Assembly: GCA_019391515.1 (NCBI GenBank) | Contig: JAHXQP010000029.1 | Coordinates: 32,411 to 96,410 of the forward strand | Origin: Clostridiaceae bacterium | GTDB taxonomy: Bacteria; Bacillota; Clostridia; Tissierellales; Sporanaerobacteraceae | DNA: 64,000 nucleotides | Reading direction: 5' to 3' | Shown: positions 57,942 through 64,000 of the stretch, one piece after another | How positions within the stretch are numbered: position 1 is the first letter of the stretch | How the letters are laid out: the number at the start of each line of letters is the position of its first letter | Position numbers and translations under genes: made by a program | Notes under the pieces: generated by a model | The model's database searches: none | Told to the model about the DNA's origin: nothing | Seen by the model: only the letters and a program-made list of their open reading frames with translations

Positions 57942-58817
57942 CTATAAAAACTCTATAGACCAAAGAGTTGAACCTTTAAGTTCTAAAGCTGTTCTTTTTA
58001 TACAATTGTGGCCTATTATCCTTATATCTTTTTTGTTTTCCAAAACATGATCTATGGCTTGTCCATAAGTTATCTTACTTTCAAATTTGATAGGATAAGA
58101 TTTAATATATCCCATATTCTGAAAAACCGCAGATGTCTTTCCACAAATATGCATTATACTCCCATCCAACTCACTTTCCATACATTTTAATATATTATAA
58201 GTAGCTCTTCCACTAAACTCCTTATATACTCTTGGGCCAACAATATCTAAAGAGCCTACTGGATCTCCATAAGATATTATATTTGCTCCTCTATTTATTC
58301 CTTCCTTTATATACTTTATAATACTGTCTTCCATAACATTTAAAATTTCATAAATCATTTTCTTGTTTTTTCTTATAGCTTTATAAAATATCCTTGAATC
58401 TACTAGAGAAGTTATAATGGTAAAAGGCCCTTCTACATTTAGAACTACAGTTTCTCCCTGTGAATGCAATATTTCTACAGCTTTTAAAACTTCATTTATT
58501 CTTTTCCTGTTTAAATCTATTTCTTCAATTTCCATTAATTCATCTATAGAATTGAAAGCATAACTTTCCACTCTAGGGCCTGCTTTAGCATCTCCTAGTT
58601 TAATATTTCCTCCTAATGCTTCTGCTTCTACAGTATTGCAAAATGGAACCCTACATAAATTATCTTTTTTATACTCCTTTAGTTCTTTCGACAGAGTTGC
58701 TATATATTCAGCTTTAGTATGAACTTCTGGAAAGCTCAATCCTGTTTTTTTCACTATATCCCCAGGTATTTCTTCCATTTTGTCACTTATACACTTAAAA
58801 TCCATGATTTCACTCAT
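57942..58817 (-). CDS. UroD/MtaA-family methyltransferase-like protein, short N-terminus
   Basis: VPFCNTVEAEALGG, MHICGKTSA and C-terminal GHNC match the HXC...C metal site of MtaA-type proteins. Confidence 0.85.
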   Translation of the reverse strand: MSEIMDFKCISDKMEEIPGDIVKKTGLSFPEVHTKAEYIATLSKELKEYKKDNLCRVPFCNTVEAEALGGNIKLGDAKAGPRVESYAFNSIDELMEIEEIDLNRKRINEVLKAVEILHSQGETVVLNVEGPFTIITSLVDSRIFYKAIRKNKKMIYEILNVMEDSIIKYIKEGINRGANIISYGDPVGSLDIVGPRVYKEFSGRATYNILKCMESELDGSIMHICGKTSAVFQNMGYIKSYPIKFESKITYGQAIDHVLENKKDIRIIGHNCIKRTALELKGSTLWSIEFL

Positions 58818-58834
58818 TTTATCACCTATCTATA

Positions 58835-60646
58835 TTAGTTAAAAGTTAAACATTTAGTAAATAGCTTTTCATAGCCTTCTTTTGTAGATAGCTCAAAGTG
58901 CTCTATATCCTTAGCTATGTCCTCCATTTCCTTTCTTGTTCCCTTAGATAATAAACATATCATAGCTCCAGTTTTAGATGAGTTTCCTATATAATTTATC
59001 TTGTCCTTCAAATTTTCTGGTATAATCCCTACACCAGTCAAACTACTTATCTTTAAATGTCTACCAAACTGTCCTGCTATAACTATACTGTCAAGGTCTT
59101 CCATACCCATATCCATAAAATCTAAAAGTGCATAAAATCCAGAAGAAATAGCACCTTTAGCTAATTGAACTTGTCTAATATCTTCTTGGGTTATAGATAT
59201 TGTTTCATCTCCATTTTTATATAAAATAACTTTCCTTTTCTTGCCTTCTTCCACTAGATGTTCAGCTAATATATAACGTTCTTCTTTGTCTAAATCCTCT
59301 TTTCTTTTCAACCTGCCAGACTTCTTTATAATCCCTTTTTTATGGAGGTCAGCTATAGCTTCTAATATCCCACTTCCACATATTCCCATGGGCTCTACAT
59401 CTCCAATTACTTGAAGTGCAACTCCATCTTCGTTAAATTGTATGCCTTCAATAGCTCCATCTGCCGCTCTCATGCCACAACTTATATTTGCCCCTTCTAG
59501 TGCTGGACCAGCAGCACAGGAACATGAGACAAGCTTTCCACCTTTAGACAATAGCATTTCCCCATTTGTTCCAATATCAATGAAAAATACATTGTCTTTA
59601 GTATCTTTTAAATTAGCTACTACAGCTCCAGCTACGATATCTGCACCAATGAAACTAGATACTCCTGGCAAGCAATATAGTCTTCCAAATGGTGATATTT
59701 TAAGACCTATGCTCTTGGCCCATAAGTTTTTTTCTTTTGAAAAAATTGTAGCATAAGGCGATTTCCCTATAGTGTTGGTTTCAATCCCCAATAGTAAATG
59801 CATCATAGTAGCATTAGCTCCTACAGCTATTTCATAGACATTTTGAATATCTATACCATTTTTATTACATAGATTTTCTAATAGGGAGTTTATGCAATCT
59901 ACTATAGCTTCTTGTAATAGACAGAGACCATTATCCTTTCTTTTTACAAAATCTATACGGGATAATACATCAAGACCATATTCTTTCTGAGGATTTATAG
60001 AAGTTTCTGTTCCAATTTCTTTACCAGTATTTAAATCTATAAGGGATACAACTACTGTAGTAGTTCCAATATCTACTGCAGCCCCATATAATTTCTTCTT
60101 TGTATCTCCAGATTCTACACCTATTAATTCATCTTCATAATATAGTAAAGTAACTTTTCCTCCGTTATTTACATTAGCCAAAGCCTTTAAAATTTCAGTA
60201 TTATTATGATATAATTCTTCACCTATAGATTTTTCTAAAACCTTCTCGTAGGAAAGATTGTTTTTCAGAGTAGGCTTTTCCAAAGCAATAACTTCTTTAT
60301 AGATAATAGGATTTAATTCTGCATCAGGAATGTAGCCATCTGATAATGCCTTATAATTTTTCTCTTCTTTATTTAAAAATTTTACACATATATGACCCTT
60401 AGGATAGACAAAACAACTAAGCCTTATATTTTTTTCTAGTTCTTTCTTTGAAAGATATTTTAGCTCCTCTTCTGTAGGCTCTTCTAGTTTTCCCTTAATT
60501 ATTTGCACCTTGCATTTTCCGCAATAGCCTTTTCCACCACAAGGACTTTCTATAATTTCTCCACTATCTTGCAATATATCAAGAAGGCTTTCACCTTCTT
60601 GATAACTATAGGATATACCTTTGTTGTATATTTCCAACATACTCAT
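58835..60646 (-). CDS. ASKHA corrinoid activation protein with N-terminal 2Fe-2S ferredoxin domain (RACo-like, DUF4445)
   Basis: ESPCGGKGYCGKCKVQIIKG ... RLSCFVYP; AAVDIGTTTVVVSLIDL; FFIDIGTNGEMLL; CSCAAGPALEGANISCGMRAADGAIE. Confidence 0.92.
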   Translation of the reverse strand: MSMLEIYNKGISYSYQEGESLLDILQDSGEIIESPCGGKGYCGKCKVQIIKGKLEEPTEEELKYLSKKELEKNIRLSCFVYPKGHICVKFLNKEEKNYKALSDGYIPDAELNPIIYKEVIALEKPTLKNNLSYEKVLEKSIGEELYHNNTEILKALANVNNGGKVTLLYYEDELIGVESGDTKKKLYGAAVDIGTTTVVVSLIDLNTGKEIGTETSINPQKEYGLDVLSRIDFVKRKDNGLCLLQEAIVDCINSLLENLCNKNGIDIQNVYEIAVGANATMMHLLLGIETNTIGKSPYATIFSKEKNLWAKSIGLKISPFGRLYCLPGVSSFIGADIVAGAVVANLKDTKDNVFFIDIGTNGEMLLSKGGKLVSCSCAAGPALEGANISCGMRAADGAIEGIQFNEDGVALQVIGDVEPMGICGSGILEAIADLHKKGIIKKSGRLKRKEDLDKEERYILAEHLVEEGKKRKVILYKNGDETISITQEDIRQVQLAKGAISSGFYALLDFMDMGMEDLDSIVIAGQFGRHLKISSLTGVGIIPENLKDKINYIGNSSKTGAMICLLSKGTRKEMEDIAKDIEHFELSTKEGYEKLFTKCLTFN

Positions 60647-60662
60647 AAATTCTTCACTCCAT

Positions 60663-61721
60663 CTATGATGATTTTAAAACTATATTTTTTGATGTTGATT
60701 CCTTTGCAACCTCTACCATTGACTGTATATTTTCTAATTTAGTTCTTGGACCTATACCACAGGCTGGTGATAATATGTCCACTCCACTTTTTATACAGCC
60801 TTTAGCAAGATTTTCCACAATATCTGGGGAGCTTTTTTCAATGGCTAAGGTACTTACATTTCCCATAATAGCTTTGTTGTTCACATTATTTGCTACTTCT
60901 TTCACACTAGCTATAGAATCAAAACTTATAACATCACTGTCAAGGGAATTAAGTATTCCATATACACTTTTTAGCTTTCCACATATATGGATTATAGTTC
61001 CTCCTGGAACATCCTCTTTAACTGCATTGACTATTTTGTTTAAATAAGGAGCAGCAAATTCTTTAAATAGCTTTGGTCCTAAAATTTCTCCCGTACCACT
61101 AGGATCTGAAATAGATAATATATCTGCTCCAGCTTGTATCTGAGCCTTAGCAAAACTTATAAGATTTTCCGTAACAAATTCCATAAATTCATGGGCTTCT
61201 TTAGGTTTTCTTCTAAGCTCCTTATAATAATCTACTGGTTCCATCAAAGAAGAGGCTGTACTTACAGGCCCTACTAAATTGGCTATAATAGGAATATCTG
61301 AACTTTCACTTTTAAGTATCTTTATAGCATCTAAAACTACTTTAGTTCTCCCTTTGGTTAAGTCTAATTCTTTGAGCTTGTTCCACTCTGTAACAGAGTT
61401 TATCGGATATTCTATAACTCTAGGCTCATTTATCTTAGTACCTAAACCTACAATAGCCCCCATAGATTCTGCTTCTACAGTCATACAAAAAGGTACTCCA
61501 AAATTTTCAAAACCTCCATTTTCGCAAACCCCCATAGTAAGCTTTGCCATCATCTCTGGATCCTTATGGGCCTCTGGCCACTCTACTTTAGTAATATCCA
61601 TAATATCTTCTATAATCATATTCATCATACCGCCGGGACAAATACATGGAGGCCGATCTACTTTTTCCCTTTTTATTGCACAAAATAGTCTTTCTTTTTT
61701 AGATAAAGAATTTATAGGCAT
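60663..61721 (-). CDS. UroD/MtaA-family methylcobamide methyltransferase-like protein
   Basis: VDRPPCICPGGMMN, VPFCMTVEAESMG, IIHICGKL, SPACGIGPRT. Confidence 0.88.
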   Translation of the reverse strand: MPINSLSKKERLFCAIKREKVDRPPCICPGGMMNMIIEDIMDITKVEWPEAHKDPEMMAKLTMGVCENGGFENFGVPFCMTVEAESMGAIVGLGTKINEPRVIEYPINSVTEWNKLKELDLTKGRTKVVLDAIKILKSESSDIPIIANLVGPVSTASSLMEPVDYYKELRRKPKEAHEFMEFVTENLISFAKAQIQAGADILSISDPSGTGEILGPKLFKEFAAPYLNKIVNAVKEDVPGGTIIHICGKLKSVYGILNSLDSDVISFDSIASVKEVANNVNNKAIMGNVSTLAIEKSSPDIVENLAKGCIKSGVDILSPACGIGPRTKLENIQSMVEVAKESTSKNIVLKSS

Positions 61722-61748
61722 AAAAATCCTCCCTTAAATCAATTCATG

Positions 61749-62840
61749 TTATTCATATCTATTAAAACTCATTAATTCTTCTAGTTTTTCATCTGTAATT
61801 GGCCATCCAATCTCCCTAGCTGTATCCAACATAGCATCAATATTTTCTATAGGTGTTTCTACTGGAAGTCCGCAGCCTGACATAATGCCATATCCTTTAG
61901 GAGACTTATATCCATCTTTTACGCACTGTAAAGTAGCCTTCCTAACATCTTCCTTAGTACCTGCATACATTATAGAAGAAGGGTCCACATTTCCCATTAT
62001 CTTTATTCTATCTCCTACAGTTTCCGTACAGTTTTTAAGGCTTGCAATATTATCTATACTTAAGGCCCCTACGCTTATATCTACTACATCTTCCCATATA
62101 CCATCTGTTTTTCCACATATATGTATTGAAGTTCCAGAGCCTTTAGACTTAATAAAATCTACAAATCTTTTTAAATATGGCTTTGAAAATTCTCTAAAAT
62201 GTTTTGGACTCACTACAGTACAAGAAGACATAGGCTCTGCAATACTTATGCCTATTCCCTGTTTAATAGTTGCATCTGCAAATCTTATACAGTTTTCTAA
62301 TGAAATTTCGCATAATCTATGAACCGATTCAGGATCTTTTATCATCATCTTTGTCATAGTTTCTACGCCAATTAAAAAGAAAGCAGAAGTGAAAGGTCCC
62401 ACAACTAAGGCTGTACAAGGAACTTCTTCTCCTATTTCATCTTGCACATATTTCATAGCTTCAATATGGATTGGCAATCTCGCATCCTTGTATGGATCTA
62501 TAGGCTCTAATTTAGATATTTCCGAAATATCTTTTATAGCTGGTTCTAAAAGATCCACTGTTTCATCCTCTGGATATTTCATCTTAGCACCCATAGCTTC
62601 TGCAATTATAAAAAGGTCAGTAAATACCTTTGCACCATCTCCACCAAACCTTCTATGGGTTGCAATAACTGCATCGGCTAAAGTTCTAGCACTATGGTTA
62701 AACTCTGAAATCTTACATCCTAAAACCCTTGCAATACCATTAGATAAATTAGGATTGCACTGAATTCTATCTACATCTTCTCCTTTTGAAAAAGCAACAG
62801 CCCTTTCCATAGGTGTCATTTCATCTTTAAACAGCGACAT
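61749..62840 (-). CDS. UroD/MtaA-family methyltransferase-like protein, divergent paralog
   Basis: MTPMERAVAFSKGEDVDRIQ, SIHICGKTDGIWED, GIMSGCGLPVETP; overlaps corrinoid-protein gene by 14 bp. Confidence 0.88.
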   Translation of the reverse strand: MSLFKDEMTPMERAVAFSKGEDVDRIQCNPNLSNGIARVLGCKISEFNHSARTLADAVIATHRRFGGDGAKVFTDLFIIAEAMGAKMKYPEDETVDLLEPAIKDISEISKLEPIDPYKDARLPIHIEAMKYVQDEIGEEVPCTALVVGPFTSAFFLIGVETMTKMMIKDPESVHRLCEISLENCIRFADATIKQGIGISIAEPMSSCTVVSPKHFREFSKPYLKRFVDFIKSKGSGTSIHICGKTDGIWEDVVDISVGALSIDNIASLKNCTETVGDRIKIMGNVDPSSIMYAGTKEDVRKATLQCVKDGYKSPKGYGIMSGCGLPVETPIENIDAMLDTAREIGWPITDEKLEELMSFNRYE

Positions 62841-63504
62841 TCATCTTCCCCCTTACTAAATCTTTAGCTAATCTTGCAGCCCTCGAAGCTTCCGGTGCAT
62901 ATCCATCTGCACCTATTTTGTCTGCAAAACTTTGTGATATTGGTCCTCCTCCAACCATAACTACTACATCATCCCTCATACCTTCTTCTTTCAATAAATT
63001 AACCACTATCTCCATATTGTCCATAGTGGTCGTCATTAAAGTTGAAAGACCTATTAATTTAGCTCCCAGTTCCTTCGCTTTGTTAATAAATTCACCAGGT
63101 GGCACATCTCTTCCCAAATCATATACTTCAAACCCTGTAGTTTCTAACATGATTTTAAATAGATTTTTGCCTATATCATGGGTGTCTCCTTCTACTACTC
63201 CAACTACCGCTTTATACTTTTCTTCAGTTTCATCATATTTTAAATGAGGTTTCAAAACGTCCATACCTGCATACATGGCATCTGAACACATTAGAAGTTC
63301 TGGAATATAGTATTCCTCTTCTTCATAAAGCTTACCTGCCTCATCCATTCCAGCAGCTAAGCCATTAGAAATCCCTTCATATGCATCATATCCGCTTTCT
63401 ATGAAATCGTTTGCAATTTCTATAGTATCATCTTCTTCCATATCCACTACAGATTCAGCCAAATCCTTTAAAAGCTTTTCCTTTACATTGGACATATTTA
63501 TCAA
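62827..63504 (-). CDS. Corrinoid (B12-binding) methyltransferase-associated protein
   Basis: VGVVEGDTHDIGKNLFKIMLETTGFEVYDLGRDVPP (DXHXXG), VGGGPISQSFADKIGADGYAPEA. Confidence 0.95.
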   Translation of the reverse strand: MINMSNVKEKLLKDLAESVVDMEEDDTIEIANDFIESGYDAYEGISNGLAAGMDEAGKLYEEEEYYIPELLMCSDAMYAGMDVLKPHLKYDETEEKYKAVVGVVEGDTHDIGKNLFKIMLETTGFEVYDLGRDVPPGEFINKAKELGAKLIGLSTLMTTTMDNMEIVVNLLKEEGMRDDVVVMVGGGPISQSFADKIGADGYAPEASRAARLAKDLVRGKMNVAV

Positions 63505-63726
63505 CCTCCACTATAGTTTTACTTTAATTAATTTTAAGATATTTCTTATTCCAATTAATATACTACATGTAAATAAAAAAAAATTCCAACATTATTAGAT
63601 TTTTCAATAATAAGGCTCTCAACTATTGTTATTATATATACTAACGATTTAATTATTTTTAACCATAAATTAAAAAAGTGGCATAATTTCATCCAATTCA
63701 CCAAATAAAAATAGCCTATGTATATC

Positions 63727-64000
63727 TGAACTGACCCGTGTCAAGTAGACAAATAAATTAATTAAATATTAGGCATATTAGGATGCATAGTTTCGATATT
63801 CTAGAGGAGCCCTGCATCCTAGTCTTTTTTGAAATCTTTTTTCGTTGTAAAATTTTATTTATTCAACTATTTTTTGCCTTAATTCTTCAAGTGTTTCAAA
63901 CTTTTTCCCGCAAAACATTTCAGTTTTTAGAGTACCAAAAAATCCTTCCATAGGTCCATTATCAATACATTTACCAACTCTAGACATACTTTGAGTCATT
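63727..64000 (-). mobile_element. IS3-family insertion sequence, 3' end (continues past the window)
   Basis: Terminal TGAACTGACCCGTGTCAAGTAGACA-type end and IS3 OrfB C-terminal coding sequence. Confidence 0.8.
63778..64000 (-). pseudogene. IS3-family transposase OrfB C-terminus with in-frame stop
   Basis: MTQSMSRVGKCIDNGPMEGFFGTLKTEMFCGKKFETLEELRQKIVE*IKFYNEKRFQKRLGCRAPLEYRNYAS*; internal TAA at 63859-63861. Confidence 0.8.

Noticed and set aside
61279-61737. Plus-strand ORFs within the corrinoid cluster (also 61885..62322, 62389..62763, 59442..59756)
   Set aside because: All opposite conserved UroD/ASKHA coding sequence; no independent evidence
63505-63727. Cobalamin riboswitch or sigma-54 promoter upstream of the corrinoid operon
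   Set aside because: No B12-box-like conserved segment seen; TGGCATAATTTCATCC is on plus and lacks the -12 GC element
1-64000. CRISPR array, prophage, tRNA or rRNA genes
   Set aside because: No regularly spaced repeats, phage structural genes, or recognisable tRNA/rRNA sequences were seen in intergenic regions; a tRNAscan/Infernal run would be decisive

Overview
The window is 64 kb of low-GC, gene-dense chromosome, probably from an anaerobic Clostridia/Tissierellia-type Firmicute (inferred from NrdD/NrdG, corrinoid enzymes and AT-rich codon usage). Nearly all genes lie on the minus strand; only four supported genes are on plus. Most content is housekeeping: AddA/AddB, ROK kinase, NagZ, dipeptide epimerase, glutaminase, pseudouridine synthases, peptidases, NrdDG, MATE, LrgAB, tandem LytR-CpsA-Psr proteins, two heterodimeric ABC exporters, CorA and nitroreductases. 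The most interesting locus is a seven-gene minus-strand cluster at 55958-63504. It encodes a corrinoid protein, three UroD/MtaA-like methyltransferase paralogs, a 2Fe-2S ASKHA corrinoid activator (RACo-like), and a second ASKHA activase paired with a double-cubane/2-hydroxyacyl-CoA-dehydratase-type reductase. The substrate is unknown. The cluster is bounded by a strong terminator and a damaged IS3-family element. Secondary leads are a ~42-bp motif recurring upstream of three nearby transcription units, ArsR-type operator palindromes, an orphan DNA methyltransferase, a sigma-54 activator next to a dipeptide epimerase, an 83-bp identical block in tandem LCP genes, and several small decayed coding relics. 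No CRISPR array, tRNA, rRNA or prophage was recognised.
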